Notes under the pieces: model-generated | Seen by the model: the letters and a program-made list of their open reading frames with translations, nothing else | Told to the model about the DNA's origin: nothing | The model's database searches: none | Made by a program: the position numbers and the translations under genes | NCBI RefSeq assembly: GCF_900114635.1 | Contig: NZ_FOTQ01000004.1 | Location: forward strand, 186,001 to 250,000 | DNA: 64,000 nt | Origin: Shimia aestuarii | Lineage (GTDB): Bacteria > Pseudomonadota > Alphaproteobacteria > Rhodobacterales > Rhodobacteraceae | Direction of reading: 5' to 3' | Shown here: positions 37,784-45,691 of the stretch, piece by piece | Numbering within the stretch: position 1 is the stretch's first letter | How the letters are laid out: each line of letters starts with the position of its first letter

Positions 37784-39300
37784 GTCTTTGCCTCGAATTG
37801 GTCGCGCAGGGCGCGGCGGCTGAGCTTGCCGTTGGGGTTGGTCGGCAGGGCGTCGAGCCGTTGGAAGAGTTTGGGCTGCTTGTAGCGGGCCAGCGTCTGT
37901 TCGGCATACGCTTTCAGAGCGGTTTCGTCCAGTTCACCGGCAGACGTATAGAAGGCGGCGATGATACGGGCGTCGCGTTTGATTTCAATATCGGTGACGC
38001 CAACGGCGGTGATGCCGGGAAAGCGCGAGAGCGCAGCTTCAACCTCGAGCGGGGAGACGCGATAGCCCCCGGCGTTCATCATGTCATCGGCGCGACCCGC
38101 ATAGGTGATGTAGAAGTCATCATCCATGACCCCCTGATCCCCTGTCAGGAACCAGTCGCCCTGAAACTTGGCGGCGGTTTCTTCGGGGGCGTTCAGGTAG
38201 CCCAGCATCAGGCCGGGATCGGAGCGATGCACGGCGATGGTGCCCTCGTTGCCCAGCGGCACGGGGCCATTCTCATCGACAATGGCAATTCGGCGCCCGT
38301 CTTGGGGGCGGCCCAGCGTGCCGGGATGGGCTGGGTTGGCGGGGCTGGCCGAAATGAAGGTGGAGCATTCGGACATGCCGTAAGCCTCGTAGAGCGCTGT
38401 ACCGGTCGCTTCGAACCACTCTTCACGGATGGTTTCCGAGAGTTTTTCGCCCGCTGTCAGCCCGTGGCGCAGGTCTGGCAGATGGATGTCGGGGTGATCC
38501 GAGAGCATCTTGCGGTAGACCCCCGGTGCGGCTGCAAAGATCGTGGCCTGGTGGCGCTTGAGCAGCAGCGGCAGGGCCTTGATGTCGACGCCTTGCGCCG
38601 GGATGAGGGCGGTCGCGCCGACGGACCACGGGTCCATGAGGCCGGTGCCCAGCGTGTAGGTCCAGTTGAAGGCCCCGGCATGCAAGAGGCGGTCCGTGGG
38701 TTTCAGGCCGTACCAGCCCTCGTGCATCATCTGGCGCGCCCAGATGGCGCGATGTGCGTGGCACACGGCGCGGGGGATGCCGGACGTGCCGGAGGTGTAG
38801 ATGATATAGGCCATGCGATCGGGATCGCCCATGTCGATTTCTGCGGGGGGCAGATCGCGCATGGCTTCCAGGTCATCGAGCAGGATTTGCGGGATGCCGG
38901 GCGTGTCCGGGCAAGCGATGGAAGGATCGCGCGGGATCGCGCCGGGAGTGAGATCGGCGACCATCTTGGCGGTCTCACCTTCGGTGAGCTGAGAGGAGGT
39001 CGGGACCGGGATCAGGCCCACGGCGATGGCGCCGAGATAGGCGATGGGAAATTCGACCGTGTTGCCGAGGCGCATGAGCACCCTGTCGCCGGGGTTCAAT
39101 CCCGCCTGCAAAAGCCCGGTGCCAGTGCCGAGCACGGCGGCCTTCATGCGGGCATAGCTCCAGCGTTCGGAGCCGGAAAGAGACAGCACCGACAGCGCGA
39201 TCTTGTCGGGCTGTGAATCAGCCAGTGCCAGAACATGGGCGGCCATGTTGAAGAAGGCTGGGCAGGGCGGGGGCGGGCCTTGGTCGAAAAGGGAGGTCAT
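37780..39300 (-). CDS. AMP-dependent acyl-CoA synthetase/ligase
   Basis: Adenylate-forming ligase of 506 residues that activates a carboxylic acid to the acyl-AMP and then a CoA thioester. Core motifs: P-loop YIIYTSGTSGIPRAV (about residue 170), A5 YEAYGMSECSTF, A7 WFLTGDQG, A8 YAGRADDMMNAGGYRVSPLEVEAAL and A10 PTNPNGKLSRRAL containing the catalytic Lys. The N-terminus resembles benzoate/acetate-like ligases, but specificity is not determinable. It is the first gene of the overlapping leftward operon and is divergent from the XRE-cupin regulator, its likely controller. Confidence 0.9.
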   Translation of the reverse strand: MTSLFDQGPPPPCPAFFNMAAHVLALADSQPDKIALSVLSLSGSERWSYARMKAAVLGTGTGLLQAGLNPGDRVLMRLGNTVEFPIAYLGAIAVGLIPVPTSSQLTEGETAKMVADLTPGAIPRDPSIACPDTPGIPQILLDDLEAMRDLPPAEIDMGDPDRMAYIIYTSGTSGIPRAVCHAHRAIWARQMMHEGWYGLKPTDRLLHAGAFNWTYTLGTGLMDPWSVGATALIPAQGVDIKALPLLLKRHQATIFAAAPGVYRKMLSDHPDIHLPDLRHGLTAGEKLSETIREEWFEATGTALYEAYGMSECSTFISASPANPAHPGTLGRPQDGRRIAIVDENGPVPLGNEGTIAVHRSDPGLMLGYLNAPEETAAKFQGDWFLTGDQGVMDDDFYITYAGRADDMMNAGGYRVSPLEVEAALSRFPGITAVGVTDIEIKRDARIIAAFYTSAGELDETALKAYAEQTLARYKQPKLFQRLDALPTNPNGKLSRRALRDQFEAKT

Positions 39301-39366
39301 GAGGCGTAGCTAAGCCCGTGAGCAGGAGGTTGCAAGTCTTTGCGCCGCTGCGTTAGAAGCGCGGGT

Positions 39367-39993
39367 ATGAATGTGGACAAAGACCCGAAATCGCTGATCC
39401 GGATCGCCCGCGAAAACGGGGTGCAGGACCATGTCGAGCCGCTCGACCTTGGGGTGCGGGTGCGCGAATTGCGCAAGGCGCATGGCTGGACGCTGGAACA
39501 GGCGGCAAAACAGGCCGGACTGGCCCGCTCGACCCTGTCCAAGATCGAGAACGGGCAGATGTCGCCGACCTATGAGGCGCTCAAGAAACTGGCCGTGGGG
39601 CTGGAAATTTCGGTGCCCCAGCTTTTCACGCCCCTCAAGAAGGATCAGGTCATGGGGCGTATGTCCGTGGTCAAGTCGGGCGAGGGGGTGCATCAGGCCA
39701 CGGTGACCTATGAGCACGAGTTGCTGGCCGAGGGGCTGCGCAAGAAGGCGATGCTGCCGTACCGCGCTCGTATCCGGGCACGCAATGTCGAAGAATTCGA
39801 CGGTTGGGTGCGTCATGACGGGGAAGAGTTTCTGTATGTGCTGACCGGGGTGATCCGGCTTTATACCGAGTTTTACGAGCCGGTTGAAATGCGGCGGGGT
39901 GACAGCGCCTATTATGACGGCGCCATGGGGCATAACGTGGTGTCGGTCAGCGACGAGGACGCCACGATCCTGTGGGTGACGTCGCTGGTTTAA
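39367..39993 (+). CDS. XRE-family regulator with C-terminal cupin
   Basis: Transcription regulator of 208 residues. An XRE helix-turn-helix (VRELRKAHGWTLEQAAKQAGLARSTLSKIENGQMSPTYEALKKLA) occupies residues about 28-80. A cupin sensor domain (about 120-208; DGEEFLYVLTGVIRLYTEFYEPVEMRRGDSAYYDGAMGHN) follows. Such proteins bind a small-molecule ligand in the cupin and repress nearby catabolic genes. Placement back to back with the AMP-ligase operon, 66 bp away, suggests that operon is its target. The ATG used matches the family; an upstream ATG at 39340 lacks support. Confidence 0.9.
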   Translation: MNVDKDPKSLIRIARENGVQDHVEPLDLGVRVRELRKAHGWTLEQAAKQAGLARSTLSKIENGQMSPTYEALKKLAVGLEISVPQLFTPLKKDQVMGRMSVVKSGEGVHQATVTYEHELLAEGLRKKAMLPYRARIRARNVEEFDGWVRHDGEEFLYVLTGVIRLYTEFYEPVEMRRGDSAYYDGAMGHNVVSVSDEDATILWVTSLV

Positions 39994-40010
39994 GAGGCGG
40001 GTGCGACGCG

Positions 40011-41801
40011 GTGGCAGGACAATCCTTCAAGGCAGGTGACAAGCTTCGCGTGGCCGCGGCGGCGGAAAAGGCGGGGCGGCTGGACGAGGCGCGCGCTCTG
40101 TTTGCCGAGGTCGTCGCGCGGTTTCCGGGAAATGCAAAGGCCAAGGCCGGGTTGAAGCGGGTCGAGGCGCAAAAGGGGGCTGGTTTTCCGGCCGGGTTTG
40201 AACAGGCGGTCACGCCCGATCCGCTTGCCACGCTTTCGGGCGCGCGGCTTTCCGGGATCAAGGACCCCTTTGCCGTTCCGGCCAAGCCCGTGGTGACGGC
40301 GCCCCAGCCCCAGAGCCTTGGGGCATTGACGCCTGGCGCGAAGCCGCCAAAGGGCGCGGACGCGGGAATGTTGGCCACAAGGGCGGTTGCCGCGCATGGC
40401 AGGGGCCAGTTGGCGGAGGCGATTTCGCTGTTCGATCAGGCGGTGGTCGGCGATCCGGCGCGCACTGACCTGCGACACAATCTCGGGGTTTGCCTGCGCG
40501 AGGCGGGGCGGTTTGACGAGGCGCGCGCGGTGTTGGAGACTGCGGTGGAACGTGAACCGCTGGATCCGGATTTGCGCGCGACGCTGGGCCTTGTCTTGTC
40601 GGATATGGACGCATTTGATGCGGCGCGTGCCTGTTTCGAGCAGGTGTTGAAGGCGCACCCTGATCACGTCACTGCCCTGTCCGGGCTGGGGGCGGTTTAT
40701 TCAGCGACGGGGCAGACGGAACAGGCGCTGGCGCAATACGAGGCGCTGGTGGCGCGTCATCCTGAGGAAACAGACGCCTATGTGCGGATTGGTGCGCTGC
40801 GCCGGTTCGAAGCGGGCGATCCGGTTTTGGCGCGGCTTGAAGGTGTTTTGCGCAAGGGGCGGCTTTCCGATGTGCGCGAGGCCGAGGCGCGGTTTGCGTT
40901 GGGCAAGGCGCAGGCCGATCTGGGCGAGATCGACACGTCTTTTGCCAGCCTTGTGGCGGCCAACAAGGCGGCACGGCGCGCGCGGCCCTATGATCGGGCA
41001 GGGGATGCCCGACGGATGGCGCAGGTGCGGTCATGGTTCGAAAGCGGGGCGTCTGAGCAGCTTGTTCTGCCTGAAGTGGGGCATGGCGCTGTATCCCCGA
41101 TCTTCATCGTCGGAATGCCGCGTTCGGGCAGTTCGCTGATCGAACAGGTGCTGGCAAGCCATTCTCGCGTATATGGCGCGGGTGAGATCGGCGTGTTTGA
41201 CGCGATCATGGCGACAGTTGTTCGGGAACGGCCCGAAGGCGCGCGTCTGGACAAGCCATTGTTGCGCGATATCCGGGATGCCTATCTTGGGGAGGCCGCG
41301 AGATTGGCCGCGCCTAAGCGGATTGTGACAGACAAGAACTTGATGAATTTCAGGGATATAGGCGTCATTCTTGCAGCGTTTCCCGAAACGCGTGTGATCC
41401 ATCTGCAGCGTGATGCGATGGCCGTCTGCTGGTCGATCTTCAAGCATAGTTTTTCGGGCGGGTTGATCAACTTCTCGTATGATCTGGACGACATCGCGGC
41501 GTTCTACCTGATGTATCGCGCACAAATGGCGTTCTGGCACGAGACCTTTCCCGGACGTATTCTGGATCTGGACTACGAGGCCTTTACGCAAGCGCCGGAG
41601 GAGAACACGCGACAGTTGCTCAAGGATTGTGGCCTTCCATTCGAAGAGGCCTGTCTTGCGTTTCACGAAACGCGGCGCACCGCGCGCACGGCAAGCATGA
41701 TGCAGGTGCGGGAAAAAGTGTACCAGGGCAGCTCGCGGGCATGGCAGCCCTATCGCGCCCATCTGGGTCCGCTGATGGAGCAGATCGACTACGACGGCTG
41801 A
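40011..41801 (+). CDS. TPR protein with C-terminal sulfotransferase domain
   Basis: A 596-residue two-part protein. The N-terminal half is TPR-like, with repeats such as GQLAEAISLFDQAVVGDPARTDLRHNLGVCLREAGRFDEAR and DAARACFEQVLKAHPDHVTALSGLGAVYSATG. The C-terminal half, from about residue 360, is a PAPS-dependent sulfotransferase: 5'-PSB loop PIFIVGMPRSGSSLIEQVLASHSRV and the 3' region NFRDIGVILAAFPETRVIHLQRDAMAVCWSIFKHSF. It should transfer sulfate to a carbohydrate or protein; the acceptor is unknown. A GTG start follows AGAGGCGG; no good ATG lies near. Confidence 0.86.
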   Translation: MAGQSFKAGDKLRVAAAAEKAGRLDEARALFAEVVARFPGNAKAKAGLKRVEAQKGAGFPAGFEQAVTPDPLATLSGARLSGIKDPFAVPAKPVVTAPQPQSLGALTPGAKPPKGADAGMLATRAVAAHGRGQLAEAISLFDQAVVGDPARTDLRHNLGVCLREAGRFDEARAVLETAVEREPLDPDLRATLGLVLSDMDAFDAARACFEQVLKAHPDHVTALSGLGAVYSATGQTEQALAQYEALVARHPEETDAYVRIGALRRFEAGDPVLARLEGVLRKGRLSDVREAEARFALGKAQADLGEIDTSFASLVAANKAARRARPYDRAGDARRMAQVRSWFESGASEQLVLPEVGHGAVSPIFIVGMPRSGSSLIEQVLASHSRVYGAGEIGVFDAIMATVVRERPEGARLDKPLLRDIRDAYLGEAARLAAPKRIVTDKNLMNFRDIGVILAAFPETRVIHLQRDAMAVCWSIFKHSFSGGLINFSYDLDDIAAFYLMYRAQMAFWHETFPGRILDLDYEAFTQAPEENTRQLLKDCGLPFEEACLAFHETRRTARTASMMQVREKVYQGSSRAWQPYRAHLGPLMEQIDYDG

Positions 41802-41804
41802 GCC

Positions 41805-42443
41805 CTAGAGGGATTTCAGCGCAGACGTGAGATCGCCATAGCCTGTGAAGCGGCGTTCGAAGGCCAGCCCGAGCCGGTCGGCGCAAACGCGGGCCTTTTC
41901 CGTCAGGTCGGGATCTTCGGTCTGGGCCTGATAGACCAGCTTCTCGTAATTGCCGAAATACATGTCGATCAGCTCGGGGTGACGATCGAGCCCCATCGGT
42001 TTCCACACGAAAGCGTCGAACTGGCGCACGAGGAAATCGGTGAGATAGAAAGCGGTGAACTCGGACTCTGCGATCTCTGCAAAGCGCTCGTTGCCTTCGA
42101 AGAAACTGTAACAATGGGGGCCGGAAACCATGGCCACACCCAGTTCGTCGCAGGTTTTCTGCAAGAGTCCGCCGGTCCCGCAATCCGCGTAGACGACGAA
42201 GATGTCAGCATAGGCGTCGCGGTGCTTCACGACGGCATCGCGCACGGCTTCGGGGATTTTTTCGGGATGGATGTGGAGGATCGCAGGCAGGCAGGTGAGA
42301 TCCATGTGATCCCAGCCGTTGGCCTTTTTGAGTGCGAGAATTTCGCGGGCCAGCGCGCCACAGGCCAGCAAAAGCACACGCCCGGAGCCCTTTTCAGGGG
42401 CCAGTCCCTTGGTCGTCAGTTCCGAATCCGGGGGCAGGGGCAT
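41805..42443 (-). CDS. DUF1638 protein, methionine-synthase-associated
   Basis: A 212-residue soluble protein of the DUF1638 family. Recognisable segments are VLLLACGALAREILALKK, LPAILHIHPEKIPEAVRDAV, IFVVYADCGTGGLLQ, GPHCYSFFEGNERF and HPELIDMYFGNYEKLVYQAQT; the conserved Cys and His suggest metal or corrinoid contact. Members occur beside corrinoid methyltransferase genes, and here it follows the corrinoid protein, which supports a role in cobalamin-dependent methyl transfer or its reactivation (inference). A terminator hairpin sits between the two genes, so expression may be attenuated or separate. Confidence 0.85.
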   Translation of the reverse strand: MPLPPDSELTTKGLAPEKGSGRVLLLACGALAREILALKKANGWDHMDLTCLPAILHIHPEKIPEAVRDAVVKHRDAYADIFVVYADCGTGGLLQKTCDELGVAMVSGPHCYSFFEGNERFAEIAESEFTAFYLTDFLVRQFDAFVWKPMGLDRHPELIDMYFGNYEKLVYQAQTEDPDLTEKARVCADRLGLAFERRFTGYGDLTSALKSL

Positions 42444-42459
42444 GGGACGCCTTGAATGA

Positions 42460-42489
42460 AAAAGGCCCGCCCGGTACAGGGGCGGGCCA
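42460..42489 (-). terminator. Intrinsic terminator between corrinoid gene and DUF1638
   Basis: A 9-bp perfect stem GGCCCGCCC with GGGCGGGCC and a 7-nt loop, followed on the minus strand by TTTTTC. It lies downstream of the corrinoid protein and just before the DUF1638 ATG. Confidence 0.8.
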
Positions 42490-42509
42490 ATGAGAAGAAG
42501 ATGCCCGCT

Positions 42510-43211
42510 TCAGGCGTTCATCTGGTTGTGTTTGCGGGCCACGAAATCCTTGGCGGTTTCGACAGCGACGGCGGCGTCGCGGCAATAGGCGTCGGCGCCG
42601 ATGGCTTTGCCGAATTCCTCGTTCAGCGGCGCGCCGCCCACGAGAACGATATAGTCATCGCGGAGACCCTGTTCGATCATCGTGTCGATCACCACCTTCA
42701 TATAGGGCATGGTGGTGGTCAGCAGGGCCGACATGCCGAGGATGTCGGGTTTGTGCTCTTCAAGCGCTTCGAGATAGGATTCCACGGGGTTGTTGATCCC
42801 GAGGTCGACCACTTCGAACCCGGCGCCTTCCATCATCATCGAGACGAGGTTCTTGCCAATGTCGTGGATGTCGCCTTTGACGGTGCCGATCACCATGGAG
42901 CCCATGCGCGGGGCACCGGTTTCCGCGAGAAGCGGCTTGAGAATGGCCATGCCACCCTTCATCGCGTTCGCCGCCAAAAGAACTTCGGGCACAAAAAGGA
43001 TACCGTCCCGGAAGTCGTTTCCGACAATTGTCATGCCGCCCACGAGGGCTTCGGTCAAAACGCGGTAGGGCTGCCAGCCGCGTTCGAGCAGGATGTTCAC
43101 GCCTTCTTCGATCTCTTCCTTGAGACCGTCGTAAAGGTCGTCGAACATCTGTTGGACCAGTTCTTCGTCATCGAGTTCCGACAGGATGATATCGTCTTCT
43201 TCTTCCGACAT
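42510..43211 (-). CDS. Corrinoid (B12-binding) methyltransferase protein
   Basis: Corrinoid carrier of 233 residues, equivalent to the cobalamin module of MetH or to MtaC/MtbC-type proteins. An acidic N-terminus is followed by the helical cap (about residues 15-100; VPEVLLAANAMKGGMAILKPLL). The Rossmann B12 domain has the base-off ligand motif GDIHDIGKNLV (His about residue 117), then GMSALLTTTMPYM and VLVGGAPLNEEFGKAIGADAY. With the nearby homocysteine methyltransferase it forms two parts of a split cobalamin methionine synthase. Folate-binding and reactivation modules are not in this window. Confidence 0.92.
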   Translation of the reverse strand: MSEEEDDIILSELDDEELVQQMFDDLYDGLKEEIEEGVNILLERGWQPYRVLTEALVGGMTIVGNDFRDGILFVPEVLLAANAMKGGMAILKPLLAETGAPRMGSMVIGTVKGDIHDIGKNLVSMMMEGAGFEVVDLGINNPVESYLEALEEHKPDILGMSALLTTTMPYMKVVIDTMIEQGLRDDYIVLVGGAPLNEEFGKAIGADAYCRDAAVAVETAKDFVARKHNQMNA

Positions 43212-43282
43212 GGCCGTTTCCTTGCTTGTCGGCGCGCGCGCCTATTGAGTGTCTTTCTGTCTCTACATTGTCCGAATGGACC

Positions 43283-43299
43283 ATTCAGACTGTCTGAAT
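43283..43299. promoter_or_regulatory. 17-bp perfect palindrome, candidate operator
   Basis: ATTCAGACTGTCTGAAT has two perfect 8-bp arms around a central T. It lies in the divergent region between the corrinoid gene (72 bp from its ATG) and the radical SAM gene. Its symmetry and length suit a winged-helix dimer, such as an ArsR- or TetR-like regulator; the binding protein is unknown. A weaker related half, TCCGAATGGA, lies just to the left. Confidence 0.5.
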
Positions 43300-43393
43300 A
43301 GCGACATAGCCGACGCCGGTTCCGACTTGTAAGTCGGAAAATGAAGGGCGGGCGTGAAAGTTTTTCATGTCAAATATGGGGTTGGTTGCAATT

Positions 43394-43408
43394 GTTCTCT
43401 ATTTGTTC
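43394..43408 (+). promoter_or_regulatory. Alphaproteobacterial LexA (SOS) box
   Basis: GTTCTCTATTTGTTC matches GTTC-N7-GTTC exactly, the LexA target of alphaproteobacteria including Rhodobacter. It ends 32 bp before the radical SAM gene's ATG, where the promoter should lie. It indicates DNA-damage-inducible expression of that gene. Confidence 0.75.
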
Positions 43409-43439
43409 CAATCTGAGGTATCGAAAGCGGAGAAGCTGC

Positions 43440-44546
43440 ATGAAATGGGTCGATATTGCTCCGGAAAAACGTCGCGGGCGAGCTGCGCAGAGCAATCGTA
43501 GCGGGCGGTCCGACCTTTCGCGCGAGGTCATCGATGATGGCTGGGGCCTGCCTGAGGCCTTTGAGGATTTCCGTACCAGCGTCGAGATCGAGGAACCACG
43601 CAGCGTGATCACGCGCAACACGTCGCCGGACGTGCCTTTTGACCGATCACTTAATCCATATCGCGGGTGTGAACATGGCTGCATCTATTGTTTTGCCCGG
43701 CCAACCCACGCCTATCTTGGCTATTCGGCCGGATTGGATTTCGAAACCCGGCTGGTCGCCCGGCCAAACGCACCGGAGATACTGGCGACTGCGTTGCGCC
43801 GGAATTCTTACAAGGTCGCCCCGCTGGCCATTGGGACAAATACCGATCCTTACCAGCCGATCGAAGGCACATATGAGGTGATGCGCGGCGTGCTCGAGGT
43901 GCTGCAGGCGTTTCGCCACCCGGTTGCGATCGTGACCAAGGGGGCATTGATCGAACGCGACATCGACATTCTTGCGGAGATGGCAAGCGAGGGACTTGCC
44001 CAGATCGGCATTTCGGTGACGACACTGGATCGGAAGGTGGCGAGGTTGATGGAGCCGCGTGTGCCCGCGCCGGAACGACGACTGCAGAGCATCGAGCGTT
44101 TGAGTGCGGCGGGTATTCCGGTGCGGGTGATGATGGCCCCGGTGGTGCCCGCGATCACGGATGTGGAGATTGAAGCGGTGATGCGGGCCGGGTCCGAAGC
44201 CGGGGCGCGCGCGGCGAGCTGGATCATGCTGCGCTTGCCGCTGGAGGTTTCGGAGTTGTTCCAGGAATGGTTGTCGGCACATTTCCCGGAGCGCGCCGCG
44301 CGAGTCATGGCGCGAGTGCGCGAAATGCATCGCGGGCAGGACTACGATGCCCGCTGGGGGCGGCGCATGCGCGGTGAAGGCGTCTATGCCGAGATGATTG
44401 CACGCCGGTTCGAGATGGCGATGAGGCGCTATGGCCTAGTTCGCAAACTGCCCGCGCTACGCTGTGACCGTTTTGCGCCGCCGCTGGCGCGCGGTGGGCA
44501 GATGGACTTGTTCCAGGGGGCGTTGCCCCCGTCTCAGCGGGGCTGA
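43440..44546 (+). CDS. SplB-like PA0069-family radical SAM protein
   Basis: Radical SAM protein of 368 residues related to the spore-photoproduct-lyase-like COG1533 group. The cluster motif YRGCEHGCIYCFARPTH (CxxxCxxC) lies near residue 78, followed by LGYSAGLDFETRLVARPNAPEIL and IGTNTDPYQPIEGTYEVMRGVLEVL. Substrate unknown. The ATG follows GCGGAGAAGC; a longer frame begins at 43340 but would cover the promoter. An exact LexA box 32 bp upstream suggests a damage-response role, plausible for a protein distantly related to spore photoproduct lyase. It is embedded between the corrinoid and homocysteine methyltransferase genes but on the other strand. Confidence 0.88.
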   Translation: MKWVDIAPEKRRGRAAQSNRSGRSDLSREVIDDGWGLPEAFEDFRTSVEIEEPRSVITRNTSPDVPFDRSLNPYRGCEHGCIYCFARPTHAYLGYSAGLDFETRLVARPNAPEILATALRRNSYKVAPLAIGTNTDPYQPIEGTYEVMRGVLEVLQAFRHPVAIVTKGALIERDIDILAEMASEGLAQIGISVTTLDRKVARLMEPRVPAPERRLQSIERLSAAGIPVRVMMAPVVPAITDVEIEAVMRAGSEAGARAASWIMLRLPLEVSELFQEWLSAHFPERAARVMARVREMHRGQDYDARWGRRMRGEGVYAEMIARRFEMAMRRYGLVRKLPALRCDRFAPPLARGGQMDLFQGALPPSQRG

Positions 44547-44580
44547 GACTCCCCCAGGGTATTTTTGGAAAAAGAAAGAA
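44514..44580 (+). other. Hairpin pair with TATTTTTGGAAA tail at radical SAM gene end
   Basis: GGGGGCGTTGCCCCC and, immediately after, the perfect hairpin GTCTCAGC-GGG-GCTGAGAC (8-bp stem, spanning the stop codon) are followed by CCCCCAGGGTATTTTTGGAA. The ATTTTT run makes this a possible terminator. The tail resembles a recurrent intergenic motif I recall from Rhodobacterales, and a related sequence occurs at 48994-49013. Confidence 0.5.
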
Positions 44581-44590
44581 CGCGCTTGGG

Positions 44591-45607
44591 TCAGACACGA
44601 CGCCGGGAACGGCGGCGTTCGCGTGCGGGCGGGTTGTCGTCGCCGGTGCCGTCACTGGCCGAGGAAAAGGCACCAAGGGCCGCGGTGATCTTGTCCAGCG
44701 TCGGGCGCGGGCCGCGCGGACGGGTTTCAAGCGCCTCACGCATGGCGTGCAGGTGTTCGGGCATGGTGCCGCAGCAGCCGCCGATGATGGTTGCCCCGCA
44801 ATCGCGTGCCATGACCGCATAATCGGCCATCAGGTCCGGCGTGCCATCATAGTGGATATGCCCGTCAACATATTTCGGTATCCCGGCGTTGCCCTTGGCG
44901 ATGATAGGAATTTCGACCCCTTGCGCCGAGAAGCCGAGCACGGTGCGCAGCAGATCGGCAGCACCGGTGCCACAATTGGCGCCGAAGGCAAGCGGCGGAT
45001 TGGGCAGGGATTGCACCAGTTGGACCATGTCGGCCGAAGTCACACCCATCATGGTGCGCCCGGCGGTGTCAAAGCTCATCGTGCCGCACCAGGGCATGTC
45101 GGCAAGCGCAAAGGCTTCGGCGGCGGCGCGGTATTCTTCGGGGGCGGAGATGGTTTCCAGCCAGAGAACGTCTGCGCCACCTTCCTTGAGACCCTCGGCC
45201 TGTTCATGGAAGATTTCGACGGCGTCGGCATGGCTGAGCGAGCCGACCGGTTCCATGATGTCGCCGGTCGGTCCGACCGAGCCCGCCACGATGACCGGGC
45301 GGTCGGCGGCATCTGCCACGTCGCGTCCAAGCTCGGCGGCGACGCGCGAAATCTCACGGGCGCGGTGACCAGCGTCATGCAGTTTCAGGCGCGAGCTGTT
45401 GCCACCGAAAGAGTTGGTAAGGAAGATGTCCGAGCCATTGTCCACGGCGAACTTGTAGAGTTTCTTTATGCGGTCGGGGTGCTCAATGTTCCACATTTCG
45501 GGGGCGTCGCCCGAGCTGAGCCCCATGTTGAACAGGTTCGTGCCCGTGGCGCCATCGGCCATGAGCCAGTCGCGGGTTTCCAGCAGTTTGCTCAGGGCAT
45601 TGGTCAT
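44591..45607 (-). CDS. Homocysteine S-methyltransferase module (split MetH)
   Basis: Zinc-dependent homocysteine methyltransferase of 338 residues, matching the N-terminal domain of MetH and betaine-homocysteine methyltransferase. It opens with WLMADGATGTNLFNMG. The zinc cysteines are in LAFGANCGTGAADLL and GATIIGGCCGTMPEHL. A basic tail ends the protein (PPARERRRSRRRV). The ATG used has AGGAGTG upstream. It should transfer a methyl group from the separate corrinoid protein to homocysteine to make methionine. It is often annotated as betaine-homocysteine methyltransferase (bmt), but the neighbouring corrinoid gene argues for the split synthase. Confidence 0.9.
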   Translation of the reverse strand: MTNALSKLLETRDWLMADGATGTNLFNMGLSSGDAPEMWNIEHPDRIKKLYKFAVDNGSDIFLTNSFGGNSSRLKLHDAGHRAREISRVAAELGRDVADAADRPVIVAGSVGPTGDIMEPVGSLSHADAVEIFHEQAEGLKEGGADVLWLETISAPEEYRAAAEAFALADMPWCGTMSFDTAGRTMMGVTSADMVQLVQSLPNPPLAFGANCGTGAADLLRTVLGFSAQGVEIPIIAKGNAGIPKYVDGHIHYDGTPDLMADYAVMARDCGATIIGGCCGTMPEHLHAMREALETRPRGPRPTLDKITAALGAFSSASDGTGDDNPPARERRRSRRRV

Positions 45608-45691
45608 CGGACACTCCTCGGCACGTATGTCAATTGCGCGCGGGTTTGGCACGGGTGGCCGCGCAGCGCAATCGCATTCTTTGCAGGAAGA

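Noticed and set aside
45608-45691. Possible SAM or SAH riboswitch before the homocysteine methyltransferase
   Set aside because: The gap is only about 85 bases and I could not fit the conserved SAM-II or SAH elements; no support beyond position.
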